From NCBI GenBank assembly GCA_963920525.1, contig OY986435.1, forward strand, positions 273,412,848 to 273,476,847: a stretch of DNA of 64,000 bases, in the 5' to 3' direction. Below, in pieces: positions 44,191 to 57,531 of this stretch (position 1 is its first letter; the number at the start of each line of letters is the position of its first letter). The notes below the pieces were generated by a model, which made no database searches, had not been told where the DNA came from, and worked only from the letters and a program-made list of their open reading frames with translations. The DNA is from Dichetophora obliterata (taxonomy: Eukaryota; Arthropoda; Insecta; Diptera; Sciomyzidae). A program made the position numbers and the translations under genes.

Positions 44191-44641
44191 AGATATTATA
44201 TGTAGAGGTTTCTTTGTATGGTGATTTAGAGTGAAATTTTACGTATAACATTTTTGTTATAGGAACTAACACCCTAACACTAGTTTTGTGGGACATTTTA
44301 ACACTAATTTTAAATAAGTGAGAAATTAACCCTAAAAAACTTTTTAAGTTTTCACTTTTCTTGGCATTCGAATTGGTTTTTGAGCTTTGGTGTATTCAGA
44401 GACTTATAGTTGAATTTTATGGCAAATATTTTTGTGGAATATTTTAACCCGTTATATCCCTGTTTTATGGGTCTCATTTGCCCTTTATTAAAAACAGTTC
44501 AAAAAAGACCCATACATTGAAGAGTTAGAGGGTTGAAATGTTCATCGAAAATGTTCCTTGTAATATTTTACATAAATGTGCTGAACACATCCTATACCAA
44601 AAACTTAAAGGCCACATGGTTTCGTTTGCCGATTCACTATG
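44191..44641. other. Spacer
   Basis: AT-rich; a plus-strand frame at 44533 runs into the next MITE and is not recognised. Confidence 0.3.
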
Positions 44642-45023
44642 GCACATATTACACGATGATCGTTGATCGGCGTTCAAAATATATTGTTGTTGCTTTCAAT
44701 GCGAAACTGTCAAAAAACACAGAGCCAGAGCGGATGAACAATTGTTAGGGCGATCAAGATATGCTCATTTTTGAACGCTGTACGCATGATGTGTTCACTT
44801 TTAGCAGCTAAAAAGTACTAGAAGTACTGCTTTTCGACTGAAAGGTATTAAAAAAAAAAAGTTGCATGAAACCCTTATTTTTAACAAGAATTCTTACTGG
44901 AATAAAGAAAAAAACAAGGCTTGATCGCGATGAAACGATCATCATGTGACCTACCAACGATCAAAAAAGAGCGTAAAAAAGTGTTCATTGAACGCCGATC
45001 AACGATCATCGTGTAATATGTGC
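44642..45023. mobile_element. MITE with long perfect ends and 5 bp duplication (382 bp)
   Basis: Inverted repeats of at least 35 bp, GCACATATTACACGATGATC at the left and the exact complement at the right, flanked by CTATG at 44637-44641 and 45024-45028. No coding content. The near-identical ends suggest recent insertion. A 5 bp duplication is shared by Transib and the foldback family of this window, but the ends match neither. Confidence 0.85.
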
Positions 45024-45479
45024 CTATGAGAATGTTCAAAAGCGGGATAAATTAAACCCTCTCTAAAATAAAACTCAGACGTAAACTTTCAAAACGCCGA
45101 TACAAGTATATTTTTTTTGGTCCCCTCTATCAGAATCCATTGGCGGAACCTTGCTATTTTTTTTGTGTTGAACAGTGTAGTGTGTTTAAAAGAAAGACCC
45201 CAGATATGTTTTCCCAAAAATGAATTTTTTCCATCAAACTTTGGCATTTTTCGTGTTTTTCAAATAAAAATTGTAAGTCATTTTAAGCTTTTTAAAAAGT
45301 TTATTAACAAACATTTTAAAATAAATTTTATTTTATTTATACCTCATATTTAACTCTTATTAAATATTTTTTTAGTTGAATCGAATAGTGTAAGAAATGT
45401 ATTTTTGGGAATTTTTCTCGCAGAAAGACTATAACTGTTTTTTTATATCGGTAATTTTTTGCTTAAAAATGTCAACTTT

Positions 45480-46330
45480 CCAAAGCTCCTACAAGAACAG
45501 GAAGAAGTAAATCCTGTAAGACTGCAACGGGCCATCGGTTTACTTTACGCAGCCTACTTTACGTAGCCATAGATCCCCATCATCTCAACAATTATATCCA
45601 CACCACATTTTGTTGCATTGTTAAAGTTGATTATTTCTGGGTTTTTTTAACGTCGTTCTCAGTCACTTTATTTTTCTTGTGCATAGTGCTCAGCAAAGTT
45701 ACAAAGCGACGTCTCTTTATGACATAAACAACCAAAGTGGCACCAAGACTGACGTCGATGGCGAACTCCGAATGGTGTAGTGGTTTCGTATTCATTTCGA
45801 GTAATAGCGGAAGAAGTTCCTTGCGGCCAATATAAACCTCAATATCATAAACATTGTACGTTTCAGCACCACAGAGCATCCCATGTTTGATGTCATATTT
45901 AGATGGCTTCGTAGGAATGCATTGGGTGAATGGACAGCTGCGTCGATAAGGTAATAATTGCTCAACAGTTACATTCGCAATTGGTGTATATCAACATTCT
46001 TCCAGGTAGTTTCATATTTACGTGAGCTGTATAAGCTGGTCACATCAACAACAATTTGCTCGAAGGGCTCGATGAACAAGAGAAAATTAGGCAAAGGGTC
46101 GACGCAGCGTGATGACAGCAACATTGTCGCTTGTTGTGTCGGGCAGAAGGCGTGAAATGAAAACCTACTTTATTTTCGACACCGCTCTTAAATTTAATGA
46201 GCTATTGCGCTCATCAGAAAAAGCAATCTCATTTCTTGCCGGGGAAGAAACAGATGGAGGAGATGGAGAAGTTACTCTATACTCTATTCTCACTGGCTTG
46301 GCCGCGATCTGCTTAGCCTTATGAGAGGCT
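45480..46330 (-). pseudogene. piggyBac-like transposase, degenerate
   Basis: Minus-strand fragments: EQLLPYRRSCPFTQCIPTKP, SKYDIKHGMLCGAETYNVYD and IEVYIGRK (about 45960-45800), then KRRRFVTLLSTMHKKNKVTE (about 45725-45660), a KCGVDI-like remnant of TKGGVD, and NRWPVAVLQDLL (about 45545-45510). The order matches the piggyBac DDE domain (LvpFRG.c.frqYmPsKPaKYGIK, evYtGK, TKGGVD, RWP). The frame around 45850 jumps from IGRK to a later block, so the catalytic middle is deleted, and several stops occur. The N-terminal part toward 46330 is uncertain. Confidence 0.78.
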
Positions 46331-48957
46331 GAAAGAGTCATGCGACGCTAATTTTTTTTTAAGTATTCCTCTTTTTCTTCGATATATTTAGGTCAATTTT
46401 AGATGAATTTATTTCAGTCTAAGAAGAAGAGGCTGTAAGGGTCTGAAACAAAGCAGTTGAAATATTTTCCGATGAAGACTTTTCATCATAAATGCTAGTA
46501 CTAGGTGGGGTGCTTACTTAGTTAAAAAATGTAACAATTTTTTAAAATTCTTATTTAAAATTGTGAAATACCAGCGAAGACCTGATCGTGTTTATATTAA
46601 ATCATCAAGACACGACTAAAAGATCCCAGCACATGAAGTATGGAACAAACGCCCACATGGTCCAGAACAACTGAACATAGGGGTCAGAATGTTTTGACTT
46701 TTGCAGAGCTCATCTTAAGAACACGCAGTATTAAAGTGATCATATTTCAATGCCCATGAAATTCAGAAATTTTCTTAATTAATTAAATAAGAGAGATAAG
46801 TAATGGATATACTTGGGGATATAGTAGTTCGCTACGAATCGTTAGAGATACTAGAAGCCATTCGGTAGCTAAGAAGCTAAAAATAAAAGTAATGATTCGT
46901 TAATTGATTGCTAAAAATGAGTCAAAAAATGTTAAAAGGCGATTCGATAGCAAATCGCTGAAACGATAAAAAAAAATAATAAGTGGGAATAGAAATGTCG
47001 GAAATGAAACACTATAACTTTAGCTTGCTTACTTTAGGTACCCAAGATGTTATAGGGACCCGTCTTCTGTACCCACCCTACCATGCAATTTGACGACAAG
47101 TTTAAATTGCCCAAAACAAAACTAGAAAACTCTAGTTTAACCTAACTTTCACCTTACCACATTGCCTATGAACCATGAACCTCAATATAAATCACACCAT
47201 AATGTTACCAACAATTTTAAATTCAAGTTTTTATTTTATAGTAATTATTCATCTGAAATAGTAATCGATAATTATCGAAAAATTATTATATAAAAATTTA
47301 ATTTTGCTTAACAATAATCATCATGTTTAAGTTTAAAAAATAAATTGAATTTGGGTTCTTTGTTTTATAATCATATTAACGAAATTCTTTCAAATGCCGA
47401 AAGAGATGTTCATAAGAACTTAAGTCTTTACTCTTGAAAATTTATTTAATGTTACAGAGAAAATTTAATCAATCGAACAGAGAAGAGAACCGGTTTTATA
47501 AAAAAAAACAATACAAACTAATTTAGAGTTATATGCTCAATTAACGCCTGAGCGGAACAAAATGTAAATGAACCTTATTGAAACTTCTTATTAAGCTTAG
47601 ATTAATTAAACTTAATTAACTGAATTAATACTTATAATAAAAATAAAAGATACTTTACGAGAGGAACTTACGTGACAATCTGCATCGATGAGCTCAACGA
47701 AGACGATGTGTATGTAGTTGTTATTTTTCGTTTGTAAGACGTTTGCTTTAAATGGTTAGGGTAATCTTATAGAAAAATTCAGTTAATAACATTATTATAG
47801 AGAAAAAATATAATATTAAACTAAATCTTAGCTGACAGAGTTCGTAGAGCAGAATTAAAAAAAGAATTAGAAAAAGAATTAAATAAAATTAAGATTTAGC
47901 TTATCTTTTTTATACTGTTCTTTCATTTTACGTTAGTTTTAAGTTGAAGATTTTAATTTGATTTCCGTTTGAATTTAGCTTAGTATTAGTATAGATATTC
48001 TATGTTGTTGTACCTTTTAGTACCTTTTTGTTCAGTATAAGATTTGTGTATCCATATTAAAATATTTTATTTTAGAATTATTTAAAATATGCAATGGTTT
48101 GCGGTTTTATAGACCCCGCCGTCTTGCATACTTCCCCTTGTTACCATTTTATTTAAAGGTTACACAAAAGAGTCTTAACTGCGTCCCAAACATTGAGGTA
48201 TCTGTTGAGGTTGTTTTCGGAGCCTACGACGTAACCTTATGCAGGTTTCAAGTTTCAAGTGCCTCTCGGGACTCCGTTTAAAGTAGTGGAAACGCCCGCT
48301 TCGAGACCAGCGCTTCCAACTGCACCCAAGTTTGATCACCCGTTGGTTTACTGGTAAGAAGCCGAAAGTTGTTATAGTCGCTTGGTGACGAAAAGACTCC
48401 GAATAAAGACGGAGCATGAGTGGCTGTAACCACCAAGTAAATATGAACAGCGTTTATTAAAACAATCTTTTATTTTAGCTTTCTACCGTCAACCACTTAC
48501 CTCTATTTTTTAACTATAATTAAAAGCTTTATATTAGTTTCTAAAACTTTTGCTTTTAAAGAAAATTAAATAAATTATTGTATTAAGATCACTATTAAAT
48601 ATCTATTTAATCTGATGCAGACTGGTTTTGCATTCTTTTTTTCTGCTCAACAACACTTGTAACTGCTTGCGTGATACACATTGAAATGACCGCTGTCTAA
48701 AATTTTGTCTTTTAACTAGCTGCTTAGTAGCAATTAGTTAGGGATAAGCGGTAAATTGTCATGCGAGATGAACGGCACACTTGTTGTTGCAAATGTTGTA
48801 TAGGCTTATTAAGAAGCTATAAAGGTAAGGTTTTATATGATCTTTAGTTTTCTTTAATCGGTTTAAAGAACCTATATTTTTAACATCTGTAGCTATATGC
48901 GTCAAACGAGTCCGTTGCGAGTTCGCATTATTTAAAAAAAAAAGAGTATGAAACGTC
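46331..48957. other. Long spacer, nothing recognised
   Basis: AT-rich apart from a more balanced stretch at 48100-48430 with overlapping short frames on both strands that I cannot assign. No element ends were recognised. Confidence 0.35.
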
Positions 48958-48958
48958 T

Positions 48959-49150
48959 GTTTCGTATATGAAGTCCGAAATGGATTCGTATCTGAAGTCC
49001 GAAACGGATTCGTATCTGAAGCCCGAAACAGATTCGTATCTGAAGTCCGAAACGGATTCGTATCTGAAGTCCGAAACGGATTCGTATCTGAAGTCCGAAA
49101 CGCATTCGTAACTGAAGTCCGAAACGGATTCGTAACTGAAGTCCGTAACG
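48959..49150. repeat. 24 bp minisatellite
   Basis: Eight consecutive 24 bp units of the type 'ttcgtatctgaagtccgaaacgga' with few substitutions. Each unit contains the 11-base palindrome tccgaaacgga. Because 24 is divisible by three, all frames through it stay open on both strands, giving spurious repeat-protein frames at 49268-48759 and 49200-48928. Confidence 0.9.
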
Positions 49151-50502
49151 GAGAGAGGAATTTCATACGAAAAAGGATCTGTTCCGGATGCGAAACGCAA
49201 TCCGTTTCGGACAAAATGTACGAAGAAGTGAGTTCGTTACGGATTCTTAACAGATCCGTTTGGCACACTGGGAAATAACATTATTCCTAAAATAACAGCT
49301 GATCACTGCCACTGACGCTGCCACTGCTGTATTGCAATTTCGGTATATGGTTGTTGGCCGATGTGTTGCGAGGACTTCTTCGCATTTTATTTAAATATAG
49401 ATGCAATGTACGCAATTTACGAAGATGGGATGGATGATTGTAATCTACGAGGGAATGATTGTGCTATTCAAAATGAAGATGTGAAATGTTTGGGTAAGCA
49501 AAGGTTGGTTTAGTTTACCGACTATACACTGTAAAAACTAAGTCTTATGTTAAACACTGCTACAATCATCAATAGCCTTTATTTCATCGTCGTCTTTATA
49601 TTTAGTTAATGCTACCTTAATTTCAGGCAGTAGGAAGTTGAAACTCAAAATTTTTATGCGTGCCTGTTGGAAATCATGCAGTCTTACTCTTATTTTCAGC
49701 AGGGCTCACATTAATTTGACGTATAGTCTGCTTTTTCACTAATAATAAGGGCTGGAATTCAGCGAATCATAAATTTTAAAATTAATTAAAGCAAGGTCAG
49801 TTTTTCACGACTTCAAGCTTTTTAAGTTTTATATTATTTTGTTTATTTAATATAATTACCATGTATATATGTAGGTTAAAGCAGGGGCAATGAAATTTGG
49901 GTTAGAAAAAGTGCTTATTGATGATATAAATGATGTGTTACGATGAGACCGAAAGAGATTATTTTTAAGAGCTGACTGTACAACTGCTGAATCCAAAGAG
50001 AAGATCTGAATTAAGACGGATAAAATATTGTAAAAATACGATGGAATATTCAAACAGCAAAGTGTAAACCACAGATGTGATGAACTGAAAGTTTCAAACA
50101 GCAGATATGATGATATGCTGATCGAAAATCGATTGTTGATTTCAAAATGATGATGATTATGTTGGTTATAGCAGTGGACGTTCATAAAATGATATGATGT
50201 TGTGCAAATTTGAATCTTGAATCTACGGCTAGCTTTCCGTTGGGTGGCAATATAAGATTTATAAGATGGCATATATCTTCTTTTTTGAAATAAGAAAAAC
50301 ATGAGACTTTTCAATTTCAATTCTGTAGTTCGAAAAAAATTTTTTATTAAAGTTTTTTCTAAATGACCTTGTTATTTATTATGTCATTTTTATATGATTT
50401 AAATGCAAATTCTAAATGTTTGATAGTTTAAATCATACTTGATTTTAAATACAAATTGCAGTTGTTTGATAGTTTAAAATCGTTTATTGAGCTTTAGGTC
50501 AA
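49151..50502. other. Spacer with weak frames
   Basis: Bases 49151-49290 continue related 'ccgtaacg' and 'gatccgtt' words, inverted relative to 48905-48930. A 35-codon frame at 49406-49513 has a possible donor site 'ggtaagc' at its end. The 154-codon minus frame 50320-49856 has no recognisable motif. Confidence 0.3.
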
Positions 50503-51366
50503 AGTTAGAACATTTAATTATTCTAACGAATCTTTCCAAAGAAAAAACAACAACAACAACGTTTTCAATATTTATTTATTTATTTATTTACTTGATTGCT
50601 AAACCTAAACAGGTTTTATAGCAAATTTAAAATTACAAAATAAGATATTTAATACAATTCAAAAATATAAAGAATGATTTTGATTGAAATCATGTATTAT
50701 TAACAAACTAAAAGGTTTTAATAAATTGCTTAAGTATATAATTTTATTAAAGTATAAAAAATAACAAAAAAAAAGTTAAGTCAAAATCGATAATATCAGA
50801 CAGCAAAGCAGGGTTGCGTTTTTAAGACAAACAAGGTCAAGTTAGCAACAATTTTTGTATACGGCGGACTCGTGTGACAAACAAGGTCTCATACCCAATA
50901 AAACACCACTCCAATAGGTACATATTTAATATATATCGTTCTGTCTTCCTGAAGCCGGTGAGGTCTAGGCTTGACAGGGTGGTAACTCGACAAACTAGGT
51001 CAACTTCACCAAACCAATTTTCATAAAATAAAGAAAACCAGTTGCGAACGGAGGCACCAAGACAAACTAGGTCTTATCGGCCACTCATATTAATATATTA
51101 CAAATCGATCTAACGTAGTGTTTCAAGAGGTAAAAAAACACCAAGACACCACGGTACCGTCGACAAATGTAGTCACAATAATCACGAAGATATGAGGCAA
51201 TTGAAGATCCCAGGTTTAGGTCCTTTCAGATTATTTAGATGTTTAAACACCAAAATTTTCCATTTTATGCTTAGGTCCATTTATCCATTTAGGTTGTTAT
51301 ATTAATGATAATGTGTTTACAAATCATCAGATGCATCAGATATATGTTTGAAAGAACTTTACATAA

Positions 51367-54300
51367 TCAACGTCGGTACTGCAGGTAATCTATAATTTTA
51401 TGTTTGATTGAGTCCATGGATTCACTTAAGGATATAACATCAGATACAAAATTAAAATCACCGCTAGCGCTTCTAATAGGTTTATTTTGCAAATAATTAG
51501 TTCTACAAAAGTTCATGTGGAGCAACTCAAAAGATCTTCTAGGACGAAAAGGAATATTAAAATATACTTTACTCAATAAATATGGACTGTAAACATATCC
51601 ATGTAAAAGTTTTGTAATCCAACAAGCATTTATCATAATTCTCCGATTTTTTAAAGAAGGAAGATTCAAGAGTTGTAAACGATATTCATAAGATGGTAAG
51701 TGAAAATCAGTATTACAATAAAGATAGCTTAAGCAAAACAAAAGAAATTGTTTCTGCACTGATTCAATGTCGTCTATGTAACAACCGTATCGTGGGCACC
51801 AAACAACTGAAGCGTATTCTAAGATAGGCCGCACTAGGGAAGTGAATAAGGTTTTCGGTATGAATGGATCATTAAATTCTTTTGCCCAACATTTAATAAA
51901 CCCTAAAGTACTATTTGCTCTATTTATTATTTTATTTACATGAATATTAAAGCGTAGTTTAGGATCCATTGTAACTCCAAGATCATTGAAAATATCTAAG
52001 GACTCCAATGGATAACCACAAATTTTGAAGGTACATTTAATGAAGGTACAGTGGTTTGCGCGAGAAAGACATATGCTTGCATTTCTCCATGTTGAGGTTC
52101 ATACGGTTCGTTTGTACCAGTTATGAAGATGATCAATGTCGGATTGCAAAAATACAGCGTCATTATCATTTTTAAAAGAAAGGAAGAGTTTGACGTCGTC
52201 AGCAAACATTAAGATGCTAGAATGCATTATCGTTTATAAAAAGTAGAAACAGAAGGGGCCCAAGATGACTTCCTTGAGATACTCCTGAAGTAACAGGAAA
52301 CTCATGTGATTTCTTGAGCTTAAAAATAACAGATTGTGTTCTATTGCTTAAGTAAGATTCAATCCACTTTACTAACGGTATAGGAAATCCAACAAGATGT
52401 AATTTTAAGATCAATAGTTTGTGATTTACAACGTCAAAAGCTTTGCTAAGATCCGTGTAAATGACATCAGTCTGCATGCCTTTTCCAAAGTTTTCTATAG
52501 TTTTTGATGTAAATTCGAGAAGGTTAGTAACAGTAGATTTTCCAGAAAGGAATCCATGTTGGAAAGGAGACATTAAAGATTTAACGCTATGCGATAGTCG
52601 TGATGTAACAATTGCCTCCAAAAGTTTAGGCAAAGCGCTTAATTTTGCGATGCCACGGTAGTTATCAATTAAAGACCTATTTCCGAATTTATGCACCGGA
52701 ATGATAAATGAATGCTTCCAGGCTGCAGGAAAATAGCAGGATTTTAATGATGAAGTAAATAGTAAAGAGATTGGAGTTACTAATTCTTCACAGCAGTATT
52801 TTAATATACATGAAGGTATGTTATCAGGACCACTTTTATATGATGTTTTAATATTTTTTAAAAATGATAAGACTGTGTTTGTGTCAATTATTGGGAAATA
52901 AATATCCCCAGATTGAATATTAAAAGGATAACTTAAAGAATCATAGGACGATGATGAATAAGTCGTCTTGAAAAAGTCAGCAAAAAGATTGCAAGTACTA
53001 TTATCATTATCAGACTCAACAGAATTATCTATATATATAAAAATGGATGTATGTATGTGGGTATGTGGGTATGTGGGTGGGTATGTGGGTGGGTATGTGG
53101 CTATATCACGTATAGACTCCAAAACCGCTGAACCGATCTTTATGAAATTTTCAGGGAAAATAAAACTACATCTTGAGAGTGTTCCTGTGAGGTTTCGTAT
53201 CGATTGGAGAAGGGGGCGTGGAACCTCCCATACAAGCCAAATTTGCTCCATCGATCACAAACAAAAAAAAAAGAAAAATATCTCACGGTTTCAATCGTAA
53301 AAAACTAAGATTTGGGGATTTTGTTCAGATGGTTACTGTTGGTAACTGTACAAAAAATGGGCGTGGTCGTTATATAAATACGCCCACTTTTTCGAAATCA
53401 TGGCAATTCCGGAGTTCTGCACATTTTACAGTGAAACTTGCTCTTTAGGTGCTCCAAGAGACGAACACAATTTATAAATGTTTTCACGCCCACTTTTAAT
53501 GCCCACAAATCAATATCTATATATATATAAAGCAAAACGATGTGTGTCTGGCTGTGTGATGTCTATAGACTCCAAAACTACTGAACCGATTGACCTGTAA
53601 TTTTAGCAGTCGATTTGTTTCAGGTACGAGATGGTTGAGGAAAAAATTTGCCACACCCCCCTTTTACCGCCCCCAAATCAATAAAAATGTTATATTTCAG
53701 TCGGTTTGGGTCGTATATGGCTAAAATTTTGTAATTTAGTATGTACGGTTACTGTCGACAACTGTCCTAAAAATGGGTGTACGCCCCCTTTTACCGCCCA
53801 CAAATAAATGAAAATGGTTTATTTCAGACGGTTTTGGTCGTATAAGACTTAAATTTGATACTTTGGTTTGTGAAGTTACTGACAGTAACTGTACGAAAAA
53901 TTGGTTTCCACGCCCCCTTTTGCACCCACAAATCAGTGAAAATGCTATATTTCATGCAGTTTTGGCCGTATGAGACTAGCATATGATACTTAAGTTTGTA
54001 TGGTTACTTTCGGCAATTGTACTAAAAAAGGGCGTCAGCGCTATATAGCCACACCCACTTTTTAAGAAACCATCAAAATTGACTACTGGGTCGATTGAGC
54101 TAAAATGTTGGCTTAGTTTGTACGGTTACTGTTAGCAACTGTACTAAAAATTGGTCTCCACGCCCCCCTTTTACCGCCCACAAACCAATGAAAACGTTTT
54201 ATTTCAACAGTTTGGGTCGTATTAGACAAAAATTTTGTAATTCAGTACATATGGTTACTCTCGGCAAGTGCACTAAAAATAGGCCTGCCCTACTTTAGTT

Positions 54301-56510
54301 AAACTCACTTTTCGGGGAGTTAGCGTCCAGTGAAGTAAAGTGCGCCAGGCTTAACCTAAATTGAGCTGAAATTTGGGCAGTCGATTTGTTTCGATTACGC
54401 GATGGCTCAAGGGAAACATTTTACCGCACCCCTTTTTACCGCTTGCAAAACAACAAAAATGCTATATTTCGCACGGTTTTGATCGTATTAGACTAAAATG
54501 TGGTTATTTAGTGCACATGGCTACTTTCGGCACCTGTACTGAAAATGGTGAATATATTTGACATTTCTTGACATTTTTGTGTATAGCAGTAAGGCGGTCT
54601 GTGGCAGAACAACGTTTGCCGAGGAGATAGATTGTTCCTGTGAGATTTGGTAACGTTTGGACGAGGGGGCGTGGTTCCTCCCATACAAGCCAAATTTGCG
54701 CTATCGACCACAAACCAAATAAGGGATATATATCAGACGGTTTCAATCGTAAAAACTAAGATATTATCATTTTGTTCAGATGGTAACTGTCAGTAACTGT
54801 ACAAAAATAACTTTTTCGTCGCAATATATATACGCTCACTTTTTCGAAATCATGGCAATTCCGGAGTTCTACACATTTTTATACTGAAACTTGCTGTGTA
54901 GGTGCTCCAAGAGGCAGTCACGATACATAAATGTTTTCACGTCCACTTTTAGCGCCCACAAATCCATATCTGTACATATAAAAATGAATCGTGATTTGTT
55001 CGGATGCTTAAAACTTGAAAACGACTAGACCAAATAGGATACTTCCTTCTACTGGTTTGTTCGTAACTGCTACGCAAAGGTTTAGGAAAAAAGTTTATCG
55101 CCCACAAATCAATAAAAATGCTATATTTAAGAAGGTTTTAGTCGAATTAAATTAAAATTTGGTAAATAAGTTCTTATGATGACTGTCACTAACTTTAATA
55201 AAAACGGGCGTTGTCACACTTCATCTACGCCTACTTTTGGAAATATCACAATACTCCGAAACTATTGGTCCGATTGAGCTCAAATTTTGTAAGTGGCTTT
55301 GCTTTGAGTACGAGATGGTTTAAGAAGAAATGCCACACCTTCTTTTACCTCCCATTAATATAAAAACAATTTGTGTTATCGAATAGCGTTATGGGTTGCA
55401 CAGCTTAGAAATTCGGTATTCGACCACAATTTAGACGTACCGTTTCAGTGATGAAATTTTATGGGAGTTGGACAAGGGGGAGGGGCACCTCTCATACAAC
55501 CCAAATTGGTGATATCGAATAGCTCTGAATTTATAGGAATTTAGCTTTGGAATTCAGTTTTTGACCTCAATTTACACATGCAGCTTCAATGATTTTTTTT
55601 ATGGGCGTTGGACAGGGAGGCCTGACATCTCCCTTACATCCCAAATTTGCAATATCGAATTGCTTTGAAGTTATAGGTTGACAGCGTAAGAAATCGGTAT
55701 TCGACCTAAATTTATACATGCACTTTCATTTCTTACATTTAATGGGCGTAGGGAAAAGGGGAGTGACACTTCCCATACAACCCAACTTTGTGCTATCAAA
55801 TAGCTTTGGAGTTATAGGTCGCACAGCATCGGAATTCAGTATTTGACCAAAATTTACGCATGCAGATTTACTGATAAAATTTTTTAGAGTTTGTCGGGGG
55901 GCGTGGCACCTCCAACTTAACCCAAATTTGCGATATCGAATAGCTTTGGAGTTATAGGTAACTCAGCCTCGGAATTCAGTATTCGACCTCAATTTACACA
56001 TGCAGTTTCATTGGTTAAATTTTATGGGCGTAAGGAAAAGGGCAGTGGCACCTCCCATACAACCTAAATTTGTGCTATCGAATAGTTTTAGAGATATATG
56101 TCGCACAGTTTTGGAATTCGGTATTCAACCTCCATGTACACATGCAGTTTAATTGATTACATTCTATGAGCGGTGATCAAGAGGGCGTGGCACTTCCTAT
56201 ACAACCCTAATTTGTTATATCGAATGGCTTTGTGGATATAGGTCGCACAGTCTCGGAATTCAGTATTCTACCTCAATTTAGACATGCTGCTTAACTGATA
56301 ACATTTTATGAGCGTTTGAATAGGGAGAGTGGCAGCAACGCGCCGGGTTTCAGCTAGTACTTTATAAAAGAAGGATAGGAATCAATCTTACGTTTTGTGT
56401 TAACAAAGTTCCAGAAGGATTTAGCATCAGATTTGATGTTTAATTTTACTTTTGTTAAGTAGATATTAAAGGATTGTTTTAGTAAAGGGTCTAGTTTTTT
56501 TGATTCTTGT
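51367..56510 (-). pseudogene. Non-LTR reverse transcriptase without endonuclease, split by Helitron
   Basis: Begins just after ORF1 with SDAKSFWNFVNTKRK (about 56430-56390) and FIKY at 56358, continues beyond the Helitron with NSVESDNDN at 53027. RT motifs: SGPDNIPSCILKYC, YRGIAKLSALPKLLEAIV, YTDLSKAFDVVNHKL, GVSQGSHLGPLLFLLFIND, then a frameshift near 52225 and FADDVKLF (52213-52190). The C-terminal part 52008-51367 has NDLGVTMDPKLRFNIHVNKI and LVRPILEYASVVWCP. The normal APE endonuclease between ORF1 and the RT is entirely absent, so this copy could not nick target DNA itself. Confidence 0.88.
53028..56357 (+). mobile_element. Helitron-type non-autonomous element (3330 bp)
   Basis: Starts TCTATATATATAAAAATGG after an A and ends ...CGCCGGGTTTCAGCTAG before a T, matching the TC...CTRR ends and A^T insertion of Helitrons; a short GC-rich hairpin-like stretch precedes the CTAG. 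No target duplication, as expected. Removing it joins FIKY to NSVE in the host RT without a shift. The interior has a 5' (gtatgtgg)n tract, a 5-6 copy array at 53640-54560 ('cgcccccttttaccgcccac' theme) and a 7-copy array of about 140 bp at 55390-56340. No helicase. Confidence 0.88.
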
Positions 56511-57531
56511 TAAAAACCGGAAAAGTAGCCAAGGAAGTTGTATGCCGAGGTCTAGAAATAAATTCATGCACCATCGTTTTGTCAGGCCAAAATTTTTGAT
56601 CCAATACCTTGTGAAAAAGATCACCAGGCAAAGATATTTTAAAAGAGGACGTAATACGCTCGTATGAAAAATTGAATTTTTCAAAAGAGATATTTTTAAT
56701 TACAACATTCAGCTTAGAGTTTATATAGAATAACACGTCTTCACCAGATGTATCAGCTGCAAAACGAGAAACAAATATAGATTTTGCAGGCTCAATAATC
56801 ACAAGTTCTTTATGAACAGGGGCTTTGATACTGCTGTTCGATATTTGTTTCCGTATCGCTCCTGTAGAAACCGAAGTAATTTGAGAAGGTGCAGGGACCA
56901 CATTTGAGGCAATACAAGTTTCAGCGTAAGTTTTTTTTGTGCCAGAAACGCGAGGAGAATCAGCATTTTCCTCTATGATTGGAACAGAAGGAGAAATCTG
57001 ATCAGCTGACGCAGCGACCTTAGTTGGTGCGATATTATCAGTCATTTGATCAGTATTGACAGCTCCAGTTGATTGATCTTCAAGCTGTATGTCCACATTA
57101 GGGAAAACAGTTACAGTAGATGGTAAAACAGTATTATTATTGGGCGATGGCATGGCTATATCAGTAGTTTTATCTGAACTACGAAGATTTTTGTTTGAAC
57201 GTTTATGTTTTGGAGAATTGTAAGCTTCATCCATAATTTTAAACTTTTTCAACAAATCTTCGTATTCACTCAGTCTATCTTGTGCTACCTTTAGATCCTT
57301 AGCCACCTCCAAAAAACCTTTCCGAGATTGTCTAATAAGTTTAAAGATCTCAACGTTTGTAAACCTGCAATCTTCACATGACCAACGAAGTCCCTTACTT
57401 TCGTTGAGTGCATCGAAGATCCTCGCAGTCAACGCTGCACACTTGATATGAAAAAATGAATCACACAACTAGCAAGTAACCAGCCGGTCTGATTCACCTT
57501 TTACAGCGCAGTTTCGGAAATTGCAGATCAT
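56491..57531 (-). pseudogene. Non-LTR ORF1 with PHD-type finger, one stop
   Basis: From ATG 57531 the frame reads MICNFRNCAVKGESDRLVTC, TAG at 57471-57469, LCDSFFHIKCA, and W.CEDC, a C4HC3 PHD-like finger known in ORF1 of several CR1/jockey-type elements. A coiled-coil-like segment (EVAKDLKVAQDRLSEYEDLL) follows, then a low-complexity middle and a C-terminal ESAP/RRM-like region ending KNQKN at 56491. ORF1 proteins bind element RNA. Apart from the single stop the frame is intact. The next codons belong to the RT, so the endonuclease was deleted exactly here. Confidence 0.75.

Noticed and set aside
48759..49268. 169-codon frame with repeated FRTSDTNP
   Set aside because: Produced by the 24 bp minisatellite, whose unit length keeps every frame open.
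49856..50320. 154-codon minus-strand frame
   Set aside because: Composition is Ser/Phe/Tyr/His-rich as expected from AT-rich antisense; no motif, no splice or promoter context.
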